A DNA stretch of 64,000 nt from Halosimplex pelagicum (GCF_013415905.1 NZ_CP058909.1:744001-808000), one strand, 5' to 3'. Positions 1-7,618 are shown, counted from the stretch's first letter. Program-made: numbers and translations. Notes: generated from the sequence alone by a model not told the origin.

Positions 1-382
1 AGGCACCGACGGTCGTGGCGTCCGGGGAAGCGCCCGCACCGCCGGACTCCGCCGGGGGACGGGCCTCCGTGGCGTCGCTGCCCGCCGAGCCGCCGACCAG
101 GTCCCGAACCGTCGCGGCGGCGTTGCCGACCGTCCGACTCACCGAGTCGCCCGGCCGGTCGGTCGGCTCGGGCGGCGACTCGGCCGGCGCGTCGACGGCT
201 CCGCCGTCGTCGGTGCCCGAATCGCCGGCGCCGCCGTCGGCCGGGCCGGACCCGCTCTCGGAGCCGTCGAACCCGTCGGGACGGAACTGGAACTTCGTGC
301 CGCCACACTCCGGACACCCCGACAGCATCTCCTTGGAGCCGTCGGCGAACGTCCGGTCGCAGCTCGTACACTGGTGGGGCAT
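1..382 (-). CDS. arvC: OapC/ArvC family zinc-ribbon protein (3' end outside window)
   Basis: The protein starts at the ATG at 382 and runs off the left edge, so only about 127 residues are visible. The N-terminus is a zinc ribbon: CTSC near residues 5-8 and CPEC near residues 23-26. A long, disordered Gly/Ser/Asp/Pro-rich acidic linker follows. This arrangement matches the haloarchaeal OapC/ArvC family. It is the third gene of a leftward operon, 6 bp after arvB. OapABC was named for its position beside replication origins; the partner GTPase is known to drive extracellular vesicle formation in Haloferax. The role of OapC itself is not established. The family call rests on the ribbon plus the exact gene neighbourhood. 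Confidence 0.85.
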   Translation of the reverse strand, partial: MPHQCTSCDRTFADGSKEMLSGCPECGGTKFQFRPDGFDGSESGSGPADGGAGDSGTDDGGAVDAPAESPPEPTDRPGDSVSRTVGNAAATVRDLVGGSAGSDATEARPPAESGGAGASPDATTVGA

Positions 383-388
383 ACCTGG

Positions 389-778
389 CTATTTCCGTGA
401 GACGAGCGCGCTGATGAGGGTTTCGTCCTTGTGAAGCGTCTCGATCTGGTTGGCCGGCCCGATGACGGTCAACTTCTTGGTCTCCTCTTTGCCCATCAGC
501 CGGCCGAGCAGGCTCGAGTCGTCGGCCTGCGATTTGGGGTAGGTCTCGATCTCGATGCCGTTGAACTCGTCGGGGCTGATCTCGGTCATCGTGACCTCGA
601 TGAGCCGCGACTCCTCGTCGGGCGTGAGGCCGGCTTCGAGGATGACGATGTTGTTGTCCCGGACGCCATCGAGGATCATCCGGATCTTCTCCATCGTCGT
701 CTTGCCGTCCATCCGCTCGGCGCTGATCAGGTCGATCTGCACTCCGTCTTCGTCTTCGGGGTGTCGTGCTTCAGCCAT
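389..778 (-). CDS. arvB: OapB/ArvB family protein (DUF2073)
   Basis: This 129-residue acidic protein is recognised as the DUF2073/OapB family by its length, composition and position between an Era-like GTPase and a zinc-ribbon protein. Its ATG lies 3 bp beyond the arvA stop codon, so the two are probably translationally coupled. No catalytic motif or membrane segment is visible. A cytoplasmic accessory role with the GTPase is inferred from the conserved operon. The biochemical function is unknown. Confidence 0.88.
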   Translation of the reverse strand: MAEARHPEDEDGVQIDLISAERMDGKTTMEKIRMILDGVRDNNIVILEAGLTPDEESRLIEVTMTEISPDEFNGIEIETYPKSQADDSSLLGRLMGKEETKKLTVIGPANQIETLHKDETLISALVSRK

Positions 779-781
779 GAT

Positions 782-1423
782 TCACCCGAAGTACTCCGCG
801 ATCTGGTCGTACACTTCGTCCATGTTGTCACCTTCGAGAGCCGACAGCTCCGTCGTCTCGTGCTGGGGGAACGCGTTGCGGATCCGCTGGACCGACGACT
901 CGTCCAGGTCGATCTTGTTCGCGAGGATCAGGACGGGGAGGTCCTGACTCTCGATGATCCCGATGAGCATCGTGTTGACCTGGGTGAACGGGTCCTCCGT
1001 CGAGTCGAGCACGTAGATGACCCCGTCGACGTCCTCGCGGAGCCAGTGCATCGCCTCGGCGACGCCCTCCGTCGCCTCCCGGGAGCGACGTACGGCGTCG
1101 TCTTTCTCCATGTCGTGTTCGAGAAACTCCGTGTAGTCAACCTTCGTCGTCACGCCCGGCGTGTCGACGATGTCGATGTTGACCGTCTTGCCGTCGCGCT
1201 CGATCTCGACGTCCTCCTTCCTGCGAGCCCGGCGCGTCTCGTGGGGGACGTGGCTCTCCGGGCCGACCGCGTCGCCGGTCCAGTCCCGGGCGATGCGGTT
1301 GGCGAGCGTCGTCTTCCCCGCGTTCGGCGGGCCGTAGATGCCGATACGTTTCGGATCCTCCTCGGAGAACAGCGTCGATGCTGCCCGCGAAATACTGTCT
1401 TTGAGTTCTGTGAACAGTCCCAT
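782..1423 (-). CDS. arvA: Era-like small GTPase OapA/ArvA
   Basis: A 213-residue Ras-superfamily GTPase. The G1 P-loop GPPNAGKT is at residues 31-38, G3 DTPG at 87-90 and G4 NKID at 169-172. The ATG at 1423 is preferred over an in-frame GTG at 1441, because a GGAGG Shine-Dalgarno (1430-1434) lies just upstream of the ATG and inside the longer frame. In Haloferax volcanii the orthologue (OapA, renamed ArvA) is required for extracellular vesicle formation; the older name reflects its place beside oriC. It heads the leftward arvABC operon, diverging from orc1 across the origin, with a candidate TATA box at 1495-1504. Family assignment is very secure; vesicle function is transferred by homology. 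Confidence 0.93.
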   Translation of the reverse strand: MGLFTELKDSISRAASTLFSEEDPKRIGIYGPPNAGKTTLANRIARDWTGDAVGPESHVPHETRRARRKEDVEIERDGKTVNIDIVDTPGVTTKVDYTEFLEHDMEKDDAVRRSREATEGVAEAMHWLREDVDGVIYVLDSTEDPFTQVNTMLIGIIESQDLPVLILANKIDLDESSVQRIRNAFPQHETTELSALEGDNMDEVYDQIAEYFG

Positions 1424-1494
1424 CCTATCCTCCTGCGCCACAGGGACGCATCTGAGCGAATAAGCCGCTCCGACTCACTTAAGCCTACGTCAGA

Positions 1495-1504
1495 CATATA
1501 TAAA
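1495..1504 (-). promoter_or_regulatory. TATA box of the arvABC operon
   Basis: Read leftward this is TTTATATATG, the best TATA-like sequence upstream of arvA. It would place initiation about 25 bp further left, giving a leader of roughly 50 nt that contains the GGAGG ribosome binding site before the ATG at 1423. Confidence 0.65.
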
Positions 1505-1820
1505 TATTTCGACATGATTGCCGGATTTCGGTCGACTCAGCCCCCGTCACCGCAGGTTACGAGCGGACCCGTGAGAACGGTCAGGGAAGGTGGAGGTCGT
1601 GCGGGGAGGAACAGGCGCCGTCCGCGCGATGGGCTGCGTGCGGTGGGCGAACGCGATGAGTCGTACGGCCGGCCGAACGCGATGGAGTCCGTCGGCTCGG
1701 AGACGGGTCGGTGAGTCGAGTCGGTTCTCCCGAAGCCCGACCGAATGTCCCTCGTTCACTCGACCCACCGACGGGAGTTCACTCATCCCCTGTTCACTCA
1801 CCCCCACCCGCCCAACCCCC

Positions 1821-1842
1821 ACCCCTTCGTTTCGAGTGGAAC
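1821..1842 (-). promoter_or_regulatory. Origin recognition box, left inverted copy
   Basis: On the minus strand it begins GTTCCACTCGAAACGAAGGG and continues into a G-string reaching to about 1801. It differs from the right-hand box at one position in 22. Orc1 is expected to bind it and approach the AT-rich region to its right. Confidence 0.92.
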
Positions 1843-1914
1843 GGCCGAGACCCGTAGGAGTGGTTCGAGCGGGCCCGAAACGTGTCCTCGGATCGGGGTC
1901 AGAAAGAAATGCCG

Positions 1915-2075
1915 CTCAGGCATTTCGACCTAGTCTAGAATTACTTGCGGTGATTTCGAGATAACTAGCGGACATAGATACTCTACAACTAGACACGAAA
2001 CTAGACGAAATATTGTTTTCTCTCTGGTGCGGATTTGGTTTTACGGTCTAGGTGGTAAATCTTTCTCTCTAGCGA
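1915..2075. other. AT-rich duplex unwinding element
   Basis: By far the most AT-rich stretch of the region, lying between the inverted ORBs, with A/T runs around 2005-2020 and 2050-2070. It contains seven CTAG tetranucleotides (starting 1930, 1935, 1965, 1989, 2001, 2048 and 2069), a word normally rare in haloarchaeal DNA. The role as the melting site is inferred from position and composition. Confidence 0.8.
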
Positions 2076-2117
2076 GGTCGTCCGTTCGTCGCTGACCCCC
2101 CACCTGTCCTTATGCTC

Positions 2118-2139
2118 GTTCCACCCGAAACGAAGGGGT
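2118..2139 (+). promoter_or_regulatory. Origin recognition box, right inverted copy
   Basis: Begins GTTCCACCCGAAACGAAGGG and is followed by a G-string to about 2150. It matches the left box at 21 of 22 positions in opposite orientation. Confidence 0.92.
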
Positions 2140-2321
2140 GGGGGAGGGGCGGCCGGAACGGTCGTATCGATGACATTCCTGGGGCCGTCCCGTGTCTCCT
2201 TCGAACGGGTCGCTCGACTGGGTTGCCGTCCGACATCGAGATAGCTCGCAGTACGCCCGTCTACGTCGGCGTATCGACGGGATCCGGTCGCTTTCACGGG
2301 GCCCCGCGCGATAGTCACCGA

Positions 2322-2332
2322 AATATTTAATA
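2322..2332 (+). promoter_or_regulatory. Candidate TATA element for orc1
   Basis: An A/T-only stretch, AATATTTAATA, lies right of ORB2 in orc1 orientation. It is about 165 bp before the assigned orc1 ATG, which would give a long leader containing the third ORB, so a closer promoter cannot be excluded. Confidence 0.4.
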
Positions 2333-2444
2333 TCGTATCAACCACGGGTTCTTGTGGTTCAACTGGACTCGCCGCTCTCGTCGGAATCGACGGAACGCGG
2401 TGATATCATCGGTATGAGTCGCGCTCCGCGGGTGCGCGACGGCA

Positions 2445-2466
2445 CTTCCAGACGAAACAGAGGGGT
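2445..2466 (+). promoter_or_regulatory. Third origin recognition box, next to orc1
   Basis: Matches the right-hand ORB at 17 of 22 positions, keeping the CGAAAC core and the AGGGGT end. It lies 30 bp before the orc1 start. Binding of Orc1 here could couple origin recognition with autoregulation of orc1. Confidence 0.7.
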
Positions 2467-2495
2467 TCGGTTACGCGGTACTCGAACGACTTACG

Positions 2496-4274
2496 ATGAA
2501 CGGGGACGACACAGACCAGGATACGACGCTCGATTCACAGCGGTTCGTGGATGGGGCGGACGGAGACGACGAACAGCTACCCTCGTCGGCAGGTGGTGAG
2601 GGAACGCGACCGGAACCCGACGCCGATGGGGAGTCGGCGGACCGGGAGGAATCGGCCGACGGAACCGAGGAGTCGACCGCCGGTGGCGAGGAGTCGACGG
2701 ACGACGAGTCGCCCGATCCCGAGACGACGGACGCCGTCGACACCGACTCGGCGTCGACCGTCCGGGACGGCGTCGATTCGTCGGGCGTCGACTTCGACTC
2801 CGCGAGCGGCGACGACGACGTCGACTCGTCGGTGCTCGACGACGTGATGCTCGACGATGTCGGGTCCGAGGACCCCGAGGAGGCCTCCCAGGGGCTGTTC
2901 GACGACCTGCTGGCCGGCGATCCGATCTTCGAGAACAAGGAGGTGTTGCGCCCCTCCTACACGCCGCGCAAGCTCCCCCATCGCGAGGAGCAGATCAACA
3001 ACATGGCGACCATCCTCGTGACCGCGCTGCGGGGGGACTCGCCGTCGAACATCCTCATCTACGGGAAGACGGGGACCGGCAAGACCGCCAGCGCGAAGTT
3101 CGTCAGCACGGAACTGGAGTCGACCTCCCAGAAGTACGAGGTCCCCTGCGAGGTCGAGTACATCAACTGCGAGGTCACCGACACGCAGTACCGCGTGCTC
3201 GCCCAGCTGGCCAACAAGTTCATCGAGAAGAACGAGGCGGTCATCGACGAGGAGCTCGACGACCTCGAAGAGTTGCGCGAGCGCGCGCACGAGGACCCGG
3301 CCGCCCTGGCGGAGACCGAGTACGACTCGGTCGCGGCCGTCGAGGACCGCATCGAGCAACTCGAGGACGACCGCGAGTCGTTCGAGCAGGTGCCGATGAC
3401 CGGCTGGCCGACCGACCGGGTGTACAGCACCTTCTTCGACGCCGTCGACTACCACGAGCGCGTGGTCGTCATCATGCTCGACGAGATCGACAAGCTCGTC
3501 GAGAAGTCGGGCGACGACACCCTCTACAACCTCTCGCGGATGAACTCCGAGCTGGAGCGCTCGCGGGTCTCGATCATGGGCATCTCCAACGACCTGAAGT
3601 TCACCGACTTTCTCGATCCCCGCGTCAAGTCCAGCCTCGGCGAGGAGGAGATCGTCTTCCCGCCGTACGACGCCAACCAGCTGCGGGACATCCTCGAACA
3701 CCGCGCCGAGGTCGCCTTCGAGGGCGACGCCCTGACCGACGACGTGATCCCCCTCTGTGCGGCCTTCGCCGCGCAGGAACACGGCGACGCCCGCCGCGCG
3801 CTCGACCTCCTGCGGACCGCCGGGGAACTCGCCGAGCGCGACCAGACCGACGACGTCGACGAGGACCACGTCCGCAAGGCTCAGGAGAAGATCGAACTCG
3901 ACCGCGTCGTCGAGGTCGTCCGCACCCTCCCCACCCAGTCGAAACTGGTCCTGTTCGCCATCATCATGCTGGAGAGCAACGGCGTCCACAACATCAACAC
4001 CGGCGAGGTGTACAACGTCTACCAGCGCCTGTGCGAGGAGATCGACGTCGACACCCTCACCCAGCGACGGGTCACCGACCTCATCTCCGAACTCGACATG
4101 CTCGGGATCGTCAACGCGGTCGTCGTCAGCAAGGGCCGCTACGGGCGCACCAAGGAGATCTCCCTGTCGGTGCCCATCGACGAGACCGAGGCCGTGCTCC
4201 TCTCGGACTCGCGGCTCTCGGACATCGAGGACACCCAGCCGTTCGTCCAGACCCGCTTCGACAACGAGAACTGA
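2496..4274 (+). CDS. orc1: Orc1/Cdc6 origin-binding initiator
   Basis: A 592-residue AAA+ initiator. Walker A GKTGTGKT is near residue 190, Walker B IMLDEID near 327, a sensor-1 region (ISNDL) near 364, and a C-terminal winged-helix domain occupies roughly 490-592. Residues 1 to about 130 form an acidic Asp/Glu/Ser/Thr/Gly tail with no recognisable fold; conserved sequence starts at about LFDDLLAGDPIFENKEVLRP. The gene lies directly beside the ORB cluster, so it is the cognate initiator of this origin. It should bind the ORBs through the winged helix and load MCM. The ATG at 2496 is the only sensible start in this frame, but a start inside the tail cannot be ruled out. Confidence 0.95.
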   Translation: MNGDDTDQDTTLDSQRFVDGADGDDEQLPSSAGGEGTRPEPDADGESADREESADGTEESTAGGEESTDDESPDPETTDAVDTDSASTVRDGVDSSGVDFDSASGDDDVDSSVLDDVMLDDVGSEDPEEASQGLFDDLLAGDPIFENKEVLRPSYTPRKLPHREEQINNMATILVTALRGDSPSNILIYGKTGTGKTASAKFVSTELESTSQKYEVPCEVEYINCEVTDTQYRVLAQLANKFIEKNEAVIDEELDDLEELRERAHEDPAALAETEYDSVAAVEDRIEQLEDDRESFEQVPMTGWPTDRVYSTFFDAVDYHERVVVIMLDEIDKLVEKSGDDTLYNLSRMNSELERSRVSIMGISNDLKFTDFLDPRVKSSLGEEEIVFPPYDANQLRDILEHRAEVAFEGDALTDDVIPLCAAFAAQEHGDARRALDLLRTAGELAERDQTDDVDEDHVRKAQEKIELDRVVEVVRTLPTQSKLVLFAIIMLESNGVHNINTGEVYNVYQRLCEEIDVDTLTQRRVTDLISELDMLGIVNAVVVSKGRYGRTKEISLSVPIDETEAVLLSDSRLSDIEDTQPFVQTRFDNEN

Positions 4275-4315
4275 GCGGTCGCGCTCGCCGTTTCTGCCGG
4301 CGTTTCGCCCCGGAC

Positions 4316-5485
4316 CTACGGAGCGACCGCACTCCGATTCACTGTACTCCGATTCACCGCGCTCCGAGTCGTCGCGTCGCCCGCGAGCGTCGCGCCGGTG
4401 ATCGCCGCGCGGCTGCCGCCGAGACACCGCTCGTTCCGCAGGCGGATACACCCGAGCTTCGGGACGCGGACTTCGGCGGTGCCGACGACCCACTCGGGTT
4501 TGACCGGTGCGCTCAGCGGGTCCGCCTGCGCCTGGTCGTACCCGCCGTTGTTGTCGCCTTTCGTGATGAACCCGGCGTGCGGCGCCGGGCAGTACGGCAG
4601 CGCCTCGTCCGGCGACTCCCCGCATTCGCTGAACCGGCCGAGCGACTGTCGATCGGCCTCCTCGTACCAGTTCTCGCCCTCCTGGACGTAGAACATCGCC
4701 CGGTGGATGATCGGCGTGGCCCCGTCGTTGCCGTCGGGCTTGTAGACGATCACGTCCCCCGGGCGCTGGAACATCGTGTAGCCGGACTCCCGACCCGAGT
4801 CCAGCGTGACGATACCGCTGCCGGCGACCGCGCCCTCACCGGGGAACCGCTGTTCCTCCATCACGAACACCAGGTCGCCGGTCTGCATGTGCGGCGCCAT
4901 GCTCGAACTCTCGATGGCGACCATCGGGGGCCACACCCCGCTGACCGCGAACAGCAGCGCGCCGACCAGCAACACAGCCAGCGCGCTCGACACCACGTCC
5001 ACCACGAAGGTCCGCGCTCCGCTGCGTTCGGCGGTCTCGCCCTCGTCGCCGTCGCGATGTCGGATCGGCGGCGCGTCCGCCGTCGGCTCGCCGCCGTTGA
5101 CGACGACGCCCGCCTCCGTTCCGCCGGCCGCGTTCCCGGTGAGGTCCGCCCCGCTCTCGCCCGTCTCCGGAACCCCGGTCCGATCCTCCGCCCCCCGTTC
5201 CCCGTCGGCCTCGGTGCCCCGACCCTCGTCGACTCCGATGTCTCGCTCTCCGGCGGCCTCGTCGCTCGAAGTTCCGTCGGTCTCGTCGTTCGAAGTCCCG
5301 TCGATTTCGGCGTCCCGACCCTCGTCGACCCCGGCGTCCTCCCGGTCGGACGATACGCCGCCCGGTCGCTCCGGATCCGTGTCCCCTTCGTCGGGAGCGC
5401 CGTCGTCGGCCTCGCCGGAGCCACTACCGCCGACGGGTCCGTCGGGGGACTCGGAGGGCGGCTCGTCGTCGCGGGGCGGACTCAT
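4316..5485 (-). CDS. sec11: Sec11-type signal peptidase I (S26 family)
   Basis: A 389-residue membrane peptidase, converging on orc1. The first 150 or so residues are an acidic, low-complexity cytoplasmic tail. A hydrophobic anchor follows (about 155-180), then the catalytic-serine box ESSSMAPHMQTGD with Ser near residue 195. A conserved His lies in IIHRAMF and Asp residues in GDNNGGYD, as expected for the archaeal/eukaryotic Ser-His-Asp type, not the bacterial Ser-Lys type. It would cleave Sec signal peptides on the outer membrane face. The C-terminus has a short repetitive Arg-Ser-Ala-Val-Asn tail. Adjacency to orc1 and polD small subunit is familiar in haloarchaea. Confidence 0.92.
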   Translation of the reverse strand: MSPPRDDEPPSESPDGPVGGSGSGEADDGAPDEGDTDPERPGGVSSDREDAGVDEGRDAEIDGTSNDETDGTSSDEAAGERDIGVDEGRGTEADGERGAEDRTGVPETGESGADLTGNAAGGTEAGVVVNGGEPTADAPPIRHRDGDEGETAERSGARTFVVDVVSSALAVLLVGALLFAVSGVWPPMVAIESSSMAPHMQTGDLVFVMEEQRFPGEGAVAGSGIVTLDSGRESGYTMFQRPGDVIVYKPDGNDGATPIIHRAMFYVQEGENWYEEADRQSLGRFSECGESPDEALPYCPAPHAGFITKGDNNGGYDQAQADPLSAPVKPEWVVGTAEVRVPKLGCIRLRNERCLGGSRAAITGATLAGDATTRSAVNRSTVNRSAVAP

Positions 5486-5642
5486 TGCCAGCCCGTTGGG
5501 TCAGTGGGCGTTTGAATGTTCTGACCCGCATCCGCCGGGTTCCGTCGGTCGATTCCCGCTCGCGGATCGGTTCGAGCGAGCGCCCCGCTCGGCCGGCCGA
5601 CGGGTTCGCTACGCTTTTGCGGACCGCCGCCGATCACCGACT

Positions 5643-7274
5643 GTGCCGCTCGAGACGCCGGTCCACGTCGCCAACGAACTCGCCAGACGGGGCTACAACG
5701 CCGAACCCGAGGCGGTCACCCTCCTCGCCTCGACTCCCGACCCCGCCGGCGCGCTCGACCGTACACTCGAAACGGTCCCCGACGACGCCGTCGTGCTCAC
5801 CGCCGACCACGTCAAGGAAGTCGTCGACACCCGGTCGAGGTCCGGCGGTTCGTCGGCTCGAACCGACCCGGAACCGACCGCGGACACCCCGGCGGAATCC
5901 CCCGACGAACCCGCCGGCGAAGACCCCCCTGTTTCGACTGGAACGTCCGCCCCCGAATCGTCGGACGACGGTGCGGGCGCTGCAGTCGAAACGGGGGGGT
6001 CTCGGTCGGGGGGAGGGGGCGGTGGAACGACCGATTCGGCGACCGGTGGCGGACGGACGCCGGCCGACCCCGCGAAGCAGTCGGTCGCCGTCGAGGGCGA
6101 CATCCAGAGCACGGGGACCGGCGAGTACTCCGACTTCGTCGCGGTGTTCCGCGACCGCTACGAGAAGCTCTCGAAGCAGTTGCGCGGGCGGGTCAACCAC
6201 CGGCCGACCGACGCCATCGAGTCGATGCCGGGCAACAGCGAGGCCGCCATGGTCGGGATGGTCTCGGACATCCGCTCGACCGCCAGCGGCCACTGGCTGG
6301 TCGAGCTGGAGGACACCAACGGCACGTTCCCGTGTCTGGTGATGAAAGACCGCGACATCGCCGCCCTCGTGCAGGAACTCCTGCTCGACGAGGTCATCGC
6401 CGTCGACGGCACGCTCGCCGACGACGGCGGCATCCTCTTCGTCGACTCGCTGTACTTCCCCGAGATCCCCCGCACCTACGAACCCTCGACGGCGGACCGG
6501 GAGGTCGAGGCGGCGCTCATCAGCGACGTCCACGTCGGCAGCCAGGAGTTCGAGGCCGACGCTTGGCACCGCTTTACCGACTGGCTCCACACCGCCGACG
6601 CCTCCGCCGTCGAGTACCTGCTCATCGCCGGCGACATGGTCGAGGGCGTCGGCGTCTACCCCGACCAGGACGAAGAACTCGACATCGTCGACATCTACGA
6701 GCAGTACGAGCGCTTCAGCGAGTACCTCAAGGAGGTGCCCGGCGACGTGGAGATAATCATGATCCCGGGTAACCACGACGCGGTCCGCCTCGCGGAACCA
6801 CAGCCGGCCTTCGACGAGGAACTCCGGGACATCATGAGCGCACACGACGCTCGTATCTCCGGCAACCCCTCGACGGTCACCGTCGAGGGCGTCGACGTGC
6901 TGATGTACCACGGCGTCTCGCTGGACGAGGTGATCGCCGAGCTACCCGACGACAAGGCCAGCTACGACGAGCCGCACAAGCCGATGTACCAGCTGCTGAA
7001 GAAGCGCCACGTCGCCCCGCAGTTCGGCGGCCAGACGCGGCTGGCCCCCGAGGAGGAGGACCACCTCGTCATGGAGTCGGTGCCCGACGTGTTCCACTCC
7101 GGCCACGTCCACAAGCTCGGCTACGGCAAGTACCACAACGTCCTCACCATCAACTCGGGCTGCTGGCAGGCCCAGACCGACTTCCAGAAGAGCGTCAACA
7201 TCGACCCCGACGTGGCCTTCGCGCCCATCGTCTCGCTGGACACGCTCGACCTGCGCATCCACGACTTCGAGTAG
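5643..7274 (+). CDS. polB: DNA polymerase D small subunit (DP1), 3'-5' exonuclease
   Basis: A 543-residue small subunit of family D polymerase. The GTG at 5643 is chosen because no ATG occurs before the conserved region, the N-terminus PLETPVHVANELARRGYNAE is typical, and a TATA-like element (about 5614-5620) lies 27 bp upstream. The N-terminal domain is followed by a Pro/Gly/Ser/Asp linker (about 75-150), an OB-fold (about 195-285) and a calcineurin-like phosphoesterase core: SDVHVG near 292, GDMVEG near 329, GNHD near 375, YHGVS near 422, GHVH near 487. All metal-binding motifs look intact, so proofreading activity is expected. Two ORB-like sequences lie inside the linker-coding DNA. Confidence 0.95.
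   Translation: MPLETPVHVANELARRGYNAEPEAVTLLASTPDPAGALDRTLETVPDDAVVLTADHVKEVVDTRSRSGGSSARTDPEPTADTPAESPDEPAGEDPPVSTGTSAPESSDDGAGAAVETGGSRSGGGGGGTTDSATGGGRTPADPAKQSVAVEGDIQSTGTGEYSDFVAVFRDRYEKLSKQLRGRVNHRPTDAIESMPGNSEAAMVGMVSDIRSTASGHWLVELEDTNGTFPCLVMKDRDIAALVQELLLDEVIAVDGTLADDGGILFVDSLYFPEIPRTYEPSTADREVEAALISDVHVGSQEFEADAWHRFTDWLHTADASAVEYLLIAGDMVEGVGVYPDQDEELDIVDIYEQYERFSEYLKEVPGDVEIIMIPGNHDAVRLAEPQPAFDEELRDIMSAHDARISGNPSTVTVEGVDVLMYHGVSLDEVIAELPDDKASYDEPHKPMYQLLKKRHVAPQFGGQTRLAPEEEDHLVMESVPDVFHSGHVHKLGYGKYHNVLTINSGCWQAQTDFQKSVNIDPDVAFAPIVSLDTLDLRIHDFE
5923..5944 (-). promoter_or_regulatory. ORB-like element inside polB, leftward
   Basis: On the minus strand it begins GTTCCAGTCGAAACAGGGGG, matching the oriC right-hand box at 17 of 22 positions. 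It lies in DNA coding for the low-complexity linker, where sequence is free to vary. Confidence 0.5.
5979..6000 (+). promoter_or_regulatory. ORB-like element inside polB, rightward
   Basis: Contains AGTCGAAACGGGGGGGT followed by a long G-rich string (to about 6025). It matches the ORB at 16 of 22 positions. Together with the leftward copy 34 bp away it repeats the inverted geometry of oriC, without an AT-rich spacer. Confidence 0.45.
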
Positions 7275-7281
7275 CGCGCGA

Positions 7282-7303
7282 ACCCCCTCGCTTCGGGTGG
7301 AAC
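7282..7303 (-). promoter_or_regulatory. ORB-like element after polB
   Basis: On the minus strand it begins GTTCCACCCGAAGCGAGGGG, matching the oriC right-hand ORB at 20 of 22 positions. It is in the short gap between polB and the next convergent gene, about 5.2 kb from the origin core. It has no visible AT-rich partner. Confidence 0.7.
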
Positions 7304-7321
7304 CGGTCGACCGACGGTCGA

Positions 7322-7618
7322 TCAGCCGAGCAGCGGCGTCTCCTCGCCGGCGACGACCAGCACCAGCCCGACCAGCAGGGCCACCGGATAGGCGGGGTGT
7401 GCGGCGGCGAACTCGACGAGCGCCGCCGCGGCGCCGAGATCGGCGACGACCGTCGCGGTGTTCGCCCCGGACTGGCTGGGCATCGAGAGCCCGTGGGCCG
7501 TGCCGACACTCGCGGCGGTGACGGCCGCCGAACAGGCGACCGTCACCAGCCCGGCGATCCGAAGGGTCTGTCCGTCGAGCACCGTTCCGGTTCCGGCTTC
7601 ACCACCGAGTCGCGCCAT
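7322..7618 (-). CDS. Small membrane protein, tandem paralogue A
   Basis: A 98-residue hydrophobic protein with a membrane segment near residues 20-40 and another near 72-92, and an Ala-rich stretch between. It ends in AHPAYPVALLVGLVLVVAGE plus a short tail. The next gene to the right encodes a paralogue of identical length: 28 of the last 34 residues are the same while the N-terminal halves have diverged. Both genes are leftward and separated by 73 bp. The conserved acidic Glu-Glu-Thr-Pro-Leu end is the most striking feature. I do not recognise a characterised family and no function can be assigned. Confidence 0.75.
   Translation of the reverse strand: MARLGGEAGTGTVLDGQTLRIAGLVTVACSAAVTAASVGTAHGLSMPSQSGANTATVVADLGAAAALVEFAAAHPAYPVALLVGLVLVVAGEETPLLG

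Larger units (their letters stand above)
1442..2495. other. Chromosomal replication origin (oriC) region
   Basis: A gene-free 1.05-kb region between divergent arvA and orc1/cdc6. It contains two nearly identical inverted 22-bp origin recognition boxes (1821-1842 leftward, 2118-2139 rightward), each extended by a G-rich string typical of halophile ORBs. They flank an AT-rich stretch (about 1915-2075). A third, more diverged box lies at 2445-2466, 30 bp before orc1. Weaker leftward ORB-like words occur near 1745-1765 and 1783-1800. The inverted ORB / AT-rich / cis-encoded Orc1 layout is the established architecture of haloarchaeal oriC1. No protein-coding gene is evident here. Activity itself is inferred. 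Confidence 0.93.

Noticed and set aside
1423-1441. GTG at 1441 as the start of ArvA
   Set aside because: A GGAGG ribosome binding site lies between this GTG and the ATG at 1423, and the known family N-terminus begins at the ATG.
2577-4625. A 682-codon open frame antisense to orc1
   Set aside because: High GC content leaves antisense frames open. The translation is Val/Leu/Gly/Arg-rich without motifs and the sense strand encodes an unmistakable Orc1.
4806-5642. Upstream in-frame extension of the PolD small subunit
   Set aside because: It is antisense to sec11, Ser/Pro/Arg-rich and unlike DP1. The GTG at 5643 with a TATA-like element gives the normal N-terminus.
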